From: Triglochin maritima
Lineage: Eukaryota; Streptophyta; Magnoliopsida; Alismatales; Juncaginaceae
DNA length: 64,000 nt
Assembly (NCBI GenBank): GCA_963682175.1
Contig: OY821786.1
Coordinates: 23,768,501-23,832,500, forward strand
Direction of reading: 5' to 3'
Each line of letters begins with the position of its first letter. The stretch's first letter is position 1. Position numbers and translations under genes: made by a program. The notes under the pieces are model-generated. The model searched no databases. It was not told the origin of the DNA and was given only the letters and a program-made list of their open reading frames with translations. Shown here in pieces: positions 23,892 through 35,401 of the stretch.

Positions 23892-24132
23892 GGGTGAGCA
23901 AGGTTCGGTCTAGGTTTCGGTCCGAGGTCCAGAGTCAATCCGGTTTCGATCTGGGTTTCATTTTAAAAAAAGATAAAATACCGGTTAAGGACCGGAATGG
24001 ACCAGACCCAACTTGTCTAACTAGTTACGTCTTCGGTCCAGACCAGCCCAACCAGTTGGTCTTCAATCCTGAGTCCAAAGCCGATCTGATTTCAATATGT
24101 GTCCCGTCTAGGTCGGACAAGTTGCTCATCCT
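23892..24132. repeat. Short inverted-terminal element, about 240 bp
   Basis: The segment opens GGGTGAGCA and closes TGCTCATCC, an 8/9 inverted pair, and its interior is full of GGTC/GACC half-sites (GGTCCGAGGTCC, GGACCGGAATGGACC). It looks like a non-autonomous DNA element. The plus-strand frame across it is probably not coding. Confidence 0.4.
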
Positions 24133-24545
24133 TAATTGTAGCAGTGATCCAATTTATGTGGGAAAACATATTAGGAATTGAATAGGTCTTTTACATGTAT
24201 ACAACCATTTTGATAAATACTTTTCATATTAAACAATTTTGTTTGTTACACCATTAGATTGATGTCGAATTCCAACTATATATTTCGATTCCATTACTTT
24301 GTGATATTGTTTTTAATTTTAGTCATATTTACATAGCTATCCTTCAATTTGACGTGTTGAGGGAAATACTTCATCATATTGACCTCCAATTGTTTTAAAT
24401 ATTAACATGGTTACCATTAACAATATATAGGACTTCACCTAGAAATTATTAAAATATCAGAATTTTACCATCAAACATCAAATTGAGATGGTCATAAAAC
24501 TTAACATCTCAAGTGAATTTTTACATATGAAATGACTTTCTTCAG
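24133..24545. other. AT-rich DNA, probable remnant intron
   Basis: No gene seen. The last bases TTTCTTCAG make a good splice acceptor for the BAHD exon that follows, so at least the right part may be the old intron of that gene. Confidence 0.45.
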
Positions 24546-25389
24546 GTGACCTACTTCAAATGTGGGGGTGTTTGTGTCGGCTGGCTGATGCACCACTCAT
24601 CCGGAGACGGCACCGCTTCGATCCGTTTCTTCAACGCATGGGCGTCTAATCACCAGAGCAGTCGACCCGACCACCAAACCTCCTCCAATCCTAGACCGCT
24701 CCCAACTCCATCCTCGATCTCCACCAACCACCAAATTTGACCACACCAACTCCTCTACTGGTCAAGAAAATCAAAATCAAACAATCATCAAGACCCGCTC
24801 GACCATCCTCCACCTCTCCCAAGAACATCAAAAGACCAAGCACATTTGCGGTCGTGACTGCGTACGTGTGGCGATGCATGTGCAAGGCACGTGGGCTGGA
24901 ATTGCACGGGACGACCATTTAAAATTTCCCGCCAACATCAGGAAGTTCATGAACCCTCCCATCCTGCTCGAATCGATGTCCAATGCTATGATTGTCATGA
25001 AAGCCGAGGCGGGGGTTGACGATATTTTATCGGGCGACTTTTGCCACGTTACGAGAAAAATAGAGGACGTAGTGGATTCGGTTAACGAAGAGTACGTGAG
25101 ATCGTTCGTTGACTTTTTGGAGGAGAAGAAAAGTGTCAAGCGGGAGCCATTGGGGTTTAGGGCTAATGAACTTCTTGTGGTGAGTTGGTTAAGTTTTCCG
25201 GCGTATGATGCCGACTTTGGGTGGGGGAAGCCGATGGTCTCTGGTCGTGCTTCTCAGGATTTACCTGGTCGGGTGTACTTGAAGAGGGCGAATTCTAGTG
25301 ACGGAGAAGTTGTTGTGACTGCAGCGTTTGAGGTGGAAGTAGTGGATAAGTTCGTTGAGTTCTTCTACACTGAGCTCGATCAAGAGTGA
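24546..25389 (+). pseudogene. BAHD acyltransferase second exon, frameshifted
   Basis: BAHD enzymes transfer acyl groups from acyl-CoA to alcohols or amines in the cytosol. The exon begins VTYFKCGGV directly after a TTCTTCAG acceptor, the position of the conserved BAHD intron. It has the catalytic HxxxDG motif as HSSGDG (in MHHSSGDGTASIRFFNAW), a middle region PPPILDRSQLHPRSPPTTKF, AYVWRCMCKARGLE, NIRKFMNPPI, and near the C-terminus the structural motif DFGWGKP (25215-25235). The reading frame changes about 24643, between about 24800 and 24835, and again about 24918. Exon 1 was not found upstream. Both signature motifs survive, so decay is recent. It resembles the hydroxycinnamoyl-transferase side of the family, but a substrate cannot be assigned. 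Confidence 0.85.
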
Positions 25390-26359
25390 CAATGAAGTTG
25401 TTTGAATATGTACCTTGTTTTTAAGCTCCTGGTTTAGTTTGTTGGATTTCAATCTTTTACAAAGGGTGTTTTACAGAATCACCTTGAATAAACCGAAAAT
25501 TTGTAATTCTTTTCTTATCTCTCTTTTCTCTCTCATCTCTCCGTTGAAGTTAAACGAATGATTATTAAACTATTCAAATATGATAATTATTGAATTTTGA
25601 ATTATGAAAATATTTTAAAATAATTTTTTAAATATGTTTTGTATTTTTTTGAAAATATTGACTTTTTGTTAATTTCCTTGCAATTCATTTTTTTATTATC
25701 TGATTCTTTTACTAATTATATTATAAAAGAAAGAATTTGAAATATGATAAATAAAAATAAATATGTTTTAAAAAATATTTTAAAAAAAAAAATATTTTCT
25801 CAAAAAATAATTTATATTAAAATAAATACAAGAATTCTCTAATGAACCTAGGATTTAATTTTTCTATATTGAGTCCCAAAAATATTCACCACTAATTTGA
25901 AATTGTAAGATATATTAAGATTGAGGGTGATTATACTAACAAAATAATCTAATGATAAATATTAATTGTAATTTAGATCTATTAGTGAAATTGAAGAATG
26001 TTTAAATTGGTAAGATGGGTCGTGGACTCGTTAGAGTCTGACTCAAAATAAATATTTAATAACATTAACAAATATGGATGAATTTAGGTACACAAATTTC
26101 TCAAAACACGGTTCTAAATCCAAAATCTACAAACATTTCCAAATTCAAAAACGAACATGATAACTTAACCTCACATTCCAATTCGATCACAGCAACTCCA
26201 TTTCAACACACATCTGAACCACACGAATCATCCAAAATGTACAAACATTCTAACTCTATCCCATCCAAATTCAAAACCGGACATCATAACCTGAGATCAC
26301 ATACAATTGGAAACATACAAATCCAAAATCGATGAAAACAACAACCTCAATTAACATGA
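25390..26359. other. AT-rich intergenic DNA
   Basis: No gene supported. 25550-25850 is very AT-rich. 26078-26335 is an open but low-complexity frame rich in Ser, His and Asn; its two halves resemble each other (CCAAATTCAAAA, then ACATGATAAC or ACATCATAAC), so it is probably a degenerate duplication, not a gene. Confidence 0.5.
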
Positions 26360-26945
26360 CTACCTGCAAAGAGCACTGAGCAGCCCATGAAAGGCCTCAA
26401 CCCCCAACTCAAACCCGAACTTCCGAAACTGGTAAAACGCCCCGATGGCATTCGCCACGTCATGCACCGCGGTGTACCGCCGGACAACCACCATGAGCGC
26501 CTGGGGGGACACCAGCCCGGTCCCACGACCGGCGTGGAGGAGCAACCACGCGGTATCGAACCGCCGGGACTTGGTGAGGACGGTGAGGCCCGAATTGAAG
26601 ATCTGCGGAGTCGGGGTGAAGTCAGGGTGGGATACAGCCCAGAGGTAGAAGGTGTGGGCGGCGGAGCGGTCGTGGCGAAGGCGGGCGAGGACGGCGGAGA
26701 CGATGGGTGGGGTCGGGGGTGAGTGACGTGGCGGTTAGGAGGGTTTTGGTTATGGTGGGGTTTTGGGGGAATTTGAGCATGAGCGATGTTAAGGCGGACA
26801 CATCGGGGTTATTTTCGGTTTCGTTTATTACGTCGTGTGAGTTGGGAGTGGGAAGAGAGGAGATGGGTTTGATTTTGAAGGGGTTTGGGAAGAGGGGGAC
26901 GGGTCTAGGGGAATGGAGTTTTCTTAGGGTTCTGGCGGCGAGCAT
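26360..26945 (-). pseudogene. PPR protein N-terminal part, one frameshift
   Basis: PPR proteins bind organellar RNA. The frame starts at 26945 with MLAARTLRKLHSPRPVPLF, an Arg/Ser-rich, acid-free leader typical of mitochondrial or plastid targeting, followed by DVSALTSLMLKFPQNPTITK. A frame change inside a C-run near 26719 (coding strand ACCCATCG) is needed to continue into AVLARLRHDRSAAHTFYLWA and FNSGLTVLTKSRRFDTAW. After that come SPQALMVVVRRYTAVHDVAN and AFHGLLSALCR, recognisable helical-repeat sequence. After ALCR the strand reads TAG, or, alternatively, an intron donor (CAG/GTAGTC). The usual many C-terminal repeats are missing. It could be a real gene with a one-base assembly error, but the truncation favours a pseudogene. 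Confidence 0.75.
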
Positions 26946-27705
26946 AGTTGGAGAGGAGAGTTAAAGGGAGGTGGACAGTGGACTGGTTGCTTTGCTTTGG
27001 GGTTGTGAGTGAAATAATGAAATTGGTTTTGCTGCTCAGTGGGTTAGGGTGGGAGGAAGATGGTCCTAGTAAGTTAAATTTTTGGTGTTCGGTCCGATTC
27101 ATTTTTTATTCATGTCAAAATTTGATCGACACATATTGTAATTCAGATTGACGTATTTCGTGTTTTGTGTGATTTAGGTCGATACAAATTGTGATTAATG
27201 TTTTTTGGATTTTGGATAAAGTTTATGAATGTTAAGAAGAATATGGGTGCGATTTTCTTTTTCAAAGAAATTTGGGATACTGAATATTTAGTATTGGTGC
27301 AGGTTGATCAATTATATCGTGTCAGATCGTGTTAATCAGGTGTGTTTGATTTAGTCGGGTTAATTTGTGTTAATCAGGTAGTTTCAGTTATTCGGGTTAA
27401 TTTGTGTTCGTGTTGACGAAATTAAATCGTGTCGACTTGGGTCGTGTTCAGGTTATCTAATTCGAGTTTAAGTTTAGATTTTCGTGCCGACTTGGGTCGT
27501 TGCCCGTTTTTTACTTAAATCGTTCGGCCTAATTACCCTTTTGCCATTTACAATCTATTTAATACAAATTTCGTCCCATCTCTTAAACTAAGACTTTTGT
27601 CTCAGTTTTTCTCACTCTACCGGTACCAACACCACGAAAATGTCTGGCGAAGCGTCTAGATCCGGTGAAGTAAGCCCAAAAAAAATTCGACTCGGGCGTC
27701 TAACC
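26946..27705. other. Intergenic; degenerate TCGTGTT-rich repeats
   Basis: 27160-27510 contains many short direct repeats (GGGTTAATTTGTGTTAATCA, CGACTTGGGTCGT) of the kind seen in dispersed plant repeats. No coding region is supported. The right end (27600-27705) may be the leader of the MULE that follows. Confidence 0.45.
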
Positions 27706-27767
27706 AGGATGCCTCACTCATTGGGGGGCGTCTAGCCAAGACGTCCCCCCAATGGGTGAGGCATCCT
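27706..27767. repeat. Near-perfect GC-rich hairpin
   Basis: AGGATGCCTCACTCATTGGG on the left pairs with CCCAATGGGTGAGGCATCCT on the right, and the stem continues through GGGCGTCT/AGACGTCCC around a 5-base loop (AGCCA). About 28 bp pair with very few mismatches. It lies about 50 bp before a splice-acceptor-like site of the MULE pseudogene. Confidence 0.85.
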
Positions 27768-27817
27768 GCCCAGCCGCCCAATTATTTTATATGTTGTGTA
27801 ATTTCAAATTATCTCAG

Positions 27818-30800
27818 GTTCCGTTGCAAGATTTCAATGGTGACAGGGTAGATTACAATAAACTTTTGGTAAGTCAGCAAGTATTTGAAACAACCGATGA
27901 CGCAATAAGATGGGCGAAACAAGTTGCCATCGGAGTCTGGTTTCTTTGGTAGTATCTGTAGGATTGATATGTATGGCTTAGTTCTAATCACTTTTAACCC
28001 TAAACAAACTCTACTTGCTTAACAATCAAAGATGCAGCGGAAATTAAAACAAAACAAGCAAGCAAAGTAAATTCAGCAAACCATAAAGGAGACGGCGATT
28101 TTTAAAGAGGTTCGGATCCACCTATGGATCTTAATCCTCTCTTGTAAGTTTCGCTCGACTAAGCGAGGTCCGCCTACGTCTTTACTAACCACTCACCATT
28201 TCGGGCCGGGAGAGAACGCATTTACAAGTCTTCAAGCTCGGGAACAACCCTCGCCGAGCTTGGCACCACCTCTCACAATCCGAGAGGATCACTTCGGGCT
28301 TTCACTGAAGTACTTGTTTCTTTGACTTGGGCTTTCACCAAGACCCTTGCTTCTTTCAACAAAGAATGAGTGGGACAACACTCTTTAGCTTGAGCAAACT
28401 TTGAGTAGGATTTGGCTATGATCAAAGGTGTGGAAGCTTAAGACTTAGAGTGTGTGATTTGGAGCTTTTGAGATTGTGAGACTTCTCTATAATGTATGGA
28501 ACAATTGTGTGTGGGAGAGATGTCTAAACATAGTGTTCAATCCTCTATTTATAAGCTCCTAAGGGGTTATAGCCGTTGGTATATAAGTGGTAAAAGATTT
28601 GTGTAAGGGGCACAAAATAGTGAAGTGCAGGGCACAGTTCAGAGCAAATTCAGTCGACCAAAACGGGTCTAACGGTTGACCGGTTGCTGTCCAGAAATGT
28701 TGTCCAGGACAGTCTAGAAAGTCCAGAACTAGAAACGGCTAAAACAGAGGGGAACGGTCGAACCAAATTGAAGATTCGGTCGACCGGATGACTGTCAAGA
28801 AATAGGTTCAGCAAAGTCCAGGCATACACCTTAAGGTCACTTAAGTTAACGGTCGAACTGAAGGAAAAGTCCGTTCGACCGAAAACTACTAGTAAGATTT
28901 GTGTGACAAAAAAGGTTGAATCGGTCGACCGCTAGAAAAGTTTCGGTCGACCGGAAGTTTGGTAATAGAGGGGTTTTGGGAAATCCGACCGTTGAAGAAT
29001 ACGACAAGTCTAACGGTCAAGTGACAGGTGTAGACGGTCGAACGAAAGACACAAACTGGTCGACCGATAAGACACTTAAAGTTCTAACAAGATAAACATA
29101 TCGAACCGGTCGAACAGAAAACTTGTTTCGGTCGACCGATTTGACACTGGCAGTTTAGGTTTGGTTTAAGTGTTTTCCGGTCCTAGTTTGGGTGATTTAG
29201 TGAAGTCCAAATGATGTGAATTTTCGTGTGTGACTTCAATAGGGAACCTAGTATGTGTTTGATTGGTTTTTAGCTTAAGTATGCTCAATTACACTTTGTT
29301 CCTAAGACTCAAAAGAAATCAAGATTACATGTCTTCAATATAGCTTTAATTACATGTCTTGACTTCATTTCCCACTCTCTTGGGTCTTGATCACCTGTAG
29401 AGGTTACCACAATACAATATATATACAATGCATAGTGTATGCTACTCTAATTAAGATTAGGTTGATTAAATCATCAAAACATAGATTAAGGACAAAAAGC
29501 CAACATTATCATCCTATAAACCATAAGCAGATAATCGGATGAATTGTTATCTGAGATGCGATTGCAGAAAGGAAATGGGTTCCGGGATATGGATATTACA
29601 GAACTGAGGAACACGAAAAGAAAGGGTTGCGGGTGTCTTTTTTGATAAAGGTGGTCGAACGGCGGGAACGTGATGGACGAGTCGTAGTTTCTGATAGTTC
29701 TCGTGGTCAGCACAACCACAAACTTACAGTTTATCCAGATGGTCACCTACACATCAGTGGTCTTAGTCCTAGGGCCCAGAAAATTGTTTGTGAGATGACT
29801 GAGGCACAAGGGAAATCACGTAACATCTTGTTGGCGGTAAATGAGAAATTCCCGGAGGATAATATGAATTAGAGACACATTTATAACTGCAGAGAGTACA
29901 TTAGGTGTGTGAAATCTGAAGACAGGAATACCACTCAGTAGTTTCAGCAATAGGCAGAGTAGTATCGGTACTTGTATTGGATTATGGTGGATGAAGAAAC
30001 TAATGTCGTCACTCACACATTCTTGGCACATCCGACGTCAGTTCAGTTTTTACGTACATACCCTTCGGTAATTTGCATGGATTCGACGTACAAAACGAAC
30101 AAGTACAAGATGCCTTTGTTCGAGATGGTTGGGGTGATACCAACAAACATGAACTTCTTAATTGGCTATGCAATTATGAAGGATGAGACATAGTCTAGTT
30201 ACTGGTGGGTGTTGGAGAAGTTGCGAGATTTATTATGCAGTATTGTCAGCTTGACTACAATAATAACGGACCGAGAGTTAGGTTTTATGAGACCAGCGAG
30301 AGAGGTTTTTCCTGACTCTTCTCATTACTTTGCACCTGGCATATCAACAAAGACGTATACAACTAGGTACACCACACATTCGACAAGAACAAGCAGTTGG
30401 TAGAGACTTTGAAGTGTGGAAAGTGGAGGAGAATCATGCTTTTTACTTCAGAACCCGAGTATAATAGAGTTGTGCATACTCTTAATGATTCGTATAGGTC
30501 TTGACCGGTTATCACAGAGTATCTGGATGACACATGGTTAGTGCATAAAGAAAAGTTTGTGTTGAATTGGACGAACAAAGTCTTTCATTTCGGCAACACT
30601 ACGAACTGTAGGGCCGAAAGTGCTCATTCGACTCTGTAAGACTGGATTACTTCAACGACGGCATCTCGGGACAATCTTTTCCACCGCGTCAATGCGGCTA
30701 TTGAAATGCAGCTGACGAATATTCGAAACTTTCTTGAAGAGTCGAGACGTCGAAATTTGACAAACTACAGACATGCTTTATATCAGCATATAAATGGTCA

Positions 30801-31362
30801 AATTTCGCATCACTGCTTGTCATTGTTGAGTCAAGAGTTTAAGAGAATGTAGGACTTAAGTGATCAAGTTGAATATCGTTGTGGGTTCGCTTTTCTGACT
30901 TCTTATGAGATTCCTTGTGCATGTACAATCCACGGTTTTATTGAGTCTGGCGAAGGAATTTTTTAGAGCAGATTCATCCATTCTGGGAAACACTTGTCAT
31001 TGGAGAAGGAGACGACAATCCAAAGTTTATGGATCAGTCATCTCAAGATGTCGAGCATTTTCGTAACTTGGTTGAGGAGATTTCGGGGAGCATCCCTACA
31101 GTAATTCGTAATGTCTCTCGTATTTTATACACACAGTTACACTCCCGATCAGTCGAACTATGTAGAGCCCGCAGAAAATACTAAGGTACGAGGTCGACCA
31201 AGGGGAAAGTCGACACGACGGGACCCGAGTGCCTTTGAGTATGCTGAGCAAGGTCGTGGTCGATCTTCTAGTAATCGGAGCAGGGGTCGTGGTCGATCTT
31301 CTAGTTCGTCTCGATCGTCCGTAAACATGAGTACAAAGGAGGAGGAACAGTTCTATTTATAG
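27818..31362 (+). pseudogene. MULE (FAR1-type) transposase pseudogene, copy B
   Basis: A 5' piece starts after the acceptor ATCTCAG at 27817 and reads VPLQDFNGDRVDYNKLLVSQ, then VFETTDDAIRWAKQVAIGV, the region before the FAR1-like zinc site. The coding region is then interrupted by a solo LTR (27957-29505) and resumes at 29506. Domain order and stop codons from there match copy A: QHNHKL, CMDSTYKTN, ITDRELGFM, CTWHINKDVYN, AESAHSTL and the RGRP tail ending at 31362. Differences from copy A are scattered substitutions only. The shared CAG to TAG stops predate the duplication. Not functional. Confidence 0.85.
27957..29505 (-). mobile_element. Solo LTR, Sirevirus-like family, minus orientation
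   Basis: On the minus strand it runs from TGTTGGC (29505) to CCTACA (27957), 1549 bp, without internal sequence. Flanks are GTATC (27952-27956) and TTATC (29506-29510), four of five bases alike, consistent with a slightly decayed target duplication inside the MULE coding region. A minus-strand TATA box (GCTTATAAATAGAGG) lies at about 28543-28557, with GGTCGACCG palindromes upstream of it in the U3 (28650-29140). It formed by recombination between the LTRs of a full element. Confidence 0.85.
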
Positions 31363-32299
31363 CCATGAAAAAAGGTAACCAGGGACAATCCCCCCGTATG
31401 GGACTACAAACATACCATAAATATACTAAATACCCGATTTGGTTGTTCATGTTTAGGCCAGAATCTTATTGCCAAAATACTCCTCATGATGGTGTGGAGC
31501 TTCTGGATTTGCTCATTGGTCCTTTTGGTTTACATCTGGATCCTTCTCTCTTTCATCTTAGCCCATAAGTCTTGCAATTCAGTATTTCTTCTTGCTTTTA
31601 CGTCCCTTTTGTGTCTCTTCTTCTCATTTGTTTTATTTCTGAAACTTAAACATAAACTCGTTACGTAGCAAGGCTTAGGTTAAGAATAAAGCATATAAGA
31701 CACAATTATATGCGTGATATGATGTCAATCAAATACCCCCACACTTACCTTTTGCTAGTCCCGAGCGAAACAAAGAAAGAAAAAAATGAAAGAAGGGAAA
31801 CATACGAAAAACATAGAAACCCTAACATGAAGATTATGAAAGAAATGTGAAAAATTAAAGCACTCGGCAAGCAAAAGAAGACAAGTCACCCAAGGATCAT
31901 AGCAAGCAAATATATCGATATTAAATGCAGCACATTAATATGACCCTTACATTGCACACAAAAAAAATGAAAGAAAATGAAAAATGACTCAACTATGTAC
32001 ACACATAAAACACCCCCCACACTTACTTCATGCATTGTTCTCAATGAATGTGAGCATGATACTATATGGATTTATGCATGAGAAAGACAAGATCTCACCA
32101 ATATGAAGCACAAAAAGGGAGTTCAGTGTTATGTTGATGGACACAAACTTGACTTCCTGACCCTGTGAGATACTTAAGAAGGGAGACAAATACGTGAAAG
32201 AAATGTGTCCTAAATACACATTGAAGGGTTGGAGCCCACAACAATCAATGCTCACTTGCTGAAACTCTTTTTTTAATTAATACAAATATGAAATCTCAA
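31363..32299 (-). other. 3' non-coding region of Athila-type element, copy B
   Basis: The same material as 16264-18354 but shorter by the 156-bp and 1000-bp segments; the joins are at about 31434 and 31826. The unrecognised 75-codon minus-strand frame is at 32028-32255. No Athila 3' LTR could be recognised between pol and the MULE tail. Confidence 0.55.
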
Positions 32300-35200
32300 T
32301 CATTCATGCCGGAACATGAATGGTTGGTGCGAGAGAGATTCTTCAAAGAACATGACCTCCTCGACTTCAGCTGGTGCCCTCTCCAAGTAAGGTTTGAGGT
32401 GTTGACCATTAACTTTGAACACTTCCCCATTCTCTGGGTTTAGGATTTCAACCGCTCCATGAGGAAATATGGTTTGCACAATAAAAGGTCAGACCAACGA
32501 CTGTGGAGCTTACCGGTAAATAGATGGAGCCGGGAATTGTAGAGCAACACCTTCTGCCTGGTCGTAAACACTTTTCGCATAATCATGTAATCGTGAAACA
32601 TTTTGGCTCGGGACTTATGAATTTTGGCATTTTCATACGCATCAGTGAGTAACTCTTCCAACTCCACAATGTCAAGCTTACGCTGCAGCCCTGCTTGATC
32701 AAAATCCATATTTAGGTTTTGATCGCCCAGAAAGCACGTTGCTCAAGCTCGACTGGTAGGTGGCAAGCCTTGCCGTACACTACCCGGTATTGGGACATAC
32801 CCAAATTGGTCTTATATACGGTGTGGAAATCCCACAACGCGTGATTAAGCTTGGTTGACCAATCCTTCCGCGAGGAATTAACTGTCTTCTCACGGATTTT
32901 CTTTAATTGACGGTTAGAGACTTTGACCTGCCCACTAGTTTGTAGATGATATGGGGTCGCAAGCTTGTAGGTGATCAAATACTTCCTCATAAGTGCTTCA
33001 AAGGAGCGATTGCAGAACTAGGTGCCCCTGTCGCTGATTGTAGTACGAGGCGTACCAAATCACGCAAAAATATCCATTAAGAATTTGTGACCACTTTGTT
33101 GTCATTGGTCTTCGTAGGGATTGCCTCAACCCACTTAGACCCATAGTCAACAACCACCAGAATGTAAACATTCCCGAACGAATTCGGGAATGGACCCATA
33201 AAGTCGATCCCCATACATCGAAGATGTCGACGTCAAGGATATTTTGCAAAGATATCATATCACGTTGACTGATCCTACCAAGGCACTAACACCTATCACA
33301 TTGCTTACAAAATTCGTAAGCATCTTTAAACAGTGAAGGCCAGTAAAATCCAGATTGGAGCACATTGGTGGCAATTTTCTTTGCTCCAAAGTGTCCTCCA
33401 CATGCTCAGAGTGGCAAAATTGGAGCACACTTTGGAACTCGTTATTTGGGACGCACCGCCTGAAAATTTGGTCAGAGCAGTATTTGAATAGATAGGGGTC
33501 GTCCTAGTAAAAGAATCTGACATGAGATCTAAATTTGGTTTGGTGAGATTTTGACCAACTCACAGGAAATTGCTCGGTTACGAGGTAATTCCCGACGAGA
33601 CAAGTGGTCAGCTACAACATTTTCACACCTTTTTTTGTCACGAATCTCTAGATTGAATTCTTGTAACAACAAGATCTATCTAAAGAGTCGAGATTTTGCA
33701 TCTTTCTTCGCCATGATGTGATTGATGGTTGTGTGATCAGAATATGTAATAACGTGGGAGCCAATCAAGTACGACCAGGATTTCTCCAAAGCGAATATGA
33801 TCGCTAAGAATTCTTTTTCAGTCACAGTGTAGTTCAATTGGGCATCATTGAGTGTTCTACTAGCATAGTAGATCACATGAGGCAATTTGTCCAATCGTTG
33901 CCCAAACACTACTCCCACAGTGAAGTCAGATACATCACACATCAACTTGAAGGGTTTAGTCCACACCGGTGCCTTAATTATGGGAGCCAAAGTTAGCTAT
34001 TTCTTGAAGGTCAAAAAAGCATGGAGGTAATCCGGTGTGAACTCTAAAATGACATCCTTAGCCAACAAGGAAGTGAGAGGTCGAGCAATTTTAATAAAAT
34101 CTCGAATGAACCACCGATAGAATCCAGCATGCCCCAGAAAGGCGTGGATATCCTTCACATTACCTGGTGGTGGGAGATTAGCTATAAGACCCACTTTGGC
34201 GGGGTCGACCTCTCCCCTACTTGAGACCACATGTCCATGTATGATACCTCGCTTTACCATAAAATGACATTTTTCCCAATTAAGAGTGAGATTCTTCTCA
34301 CGACATCACTTGAGAACAAGACTCAAGTGATGAAGGCACTCATCAAAGGAAGTGCCGAATATGGAGAAGTCGTCCATGAAAATCTCAAGGAAATGCTCCA
34401 CCATATCAGAGAAGATACTAATCATATACCTTTGAAACGTTGTCAGCGTGTTACATAATACAAAGGGCATGCGACGGTAAGCAAACGTGCCAAAGAGACA
34501 AGTAAATGTGGTTTTCTCTTGATCCTCGAGGGCGATGGGAATTTGATTGTAGCCGGAGTATCCATCAAGAAAACAGTAGTACTCATGTCCGGCTAACCTT
34601 TCCAACATCTGATCAATGAATGGCAATGGGAAATGATCCTTTCGCGTTGCCGCATTGAGCTTGCGATAATCAACGCAAACTCACCAACCAGTTTGCAGGC
34701 GTGTCGGTATAAGCTCATTATTCTCATTCTCCACAACCGTCACGCCGGACTTCTTGGGAACTACATGGACTGGACTCACCCACGAACTATCAAAAATAGA
34801 ATATATTATACCATGATCCAAGCACTTAAGATTCTCCTTTCGGACAACTTCTTTCAGCACGGGATTCAAACTACGTTGTGGGTCCCGGCGGGGCCTAGAG
34901 TTCTCTTCCATGTGGATCCAATGTTGGACAATACCACGGCTTATTCCCTTGATGTCCTTCAAGGACCGCCGATAGCCTCTTTGTTCTCAATGAGCACATT
35001 TTTTAGGGTTGCCTCTTGATCTTTTGCAAGATCAGAAGCAATAATGAGTGGCAAGGTCTCATTATCCCCTAAAAAGATGTATTTAATGTTATCGGGGAGT
35101 TGTTTGAGCTCGACCGGAGGTCGGTCGTTGTTGGATTCAAAGTTAATTTTGAGTGGCTCAAGGGCCACAAGGTAAGAGGAGCAAGCACCCAGATGTGCCT

Positions 35201-35401
35201 CCTCATCCAGAAGCTCACAGAAAGATTCCTCAAACTCATCTTCAAGTGCAACCTGGCCATTGGGCACCTCAATAATATGTCAATGTGATTCGAACATGCC
35301 CAATGACTCAAACTCATCTGCGTCCTGAATAAAATTGGCTTCGACAACATCGTCGAAGAGCCCAGGTTACTTACCAAGATCAAAGATGTTGAAATCTGAA
35401 G
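32300..35401 (-). pseudogene. Athila-type Ty3/gypsy pol, copy B
   Basis: The same domain order and the same main lesions as copy A: TGA before VCVDYRKL in reverse transcriptase, IFMDDFSIFG intact, RNase H with CDVSDFTVG, and integrase with Lys at the third catalytic position (SGQVKVSNR). It ends at the stop at 32300-32302. At 35401 the protease-to-RT spacer is cut by copia element 2. The next codons of the Athila frame reappear at 45827-45893 and continue to the right, so this copy belongs to the large nested element ending at 60.3 kb. Confidence 0.92.
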
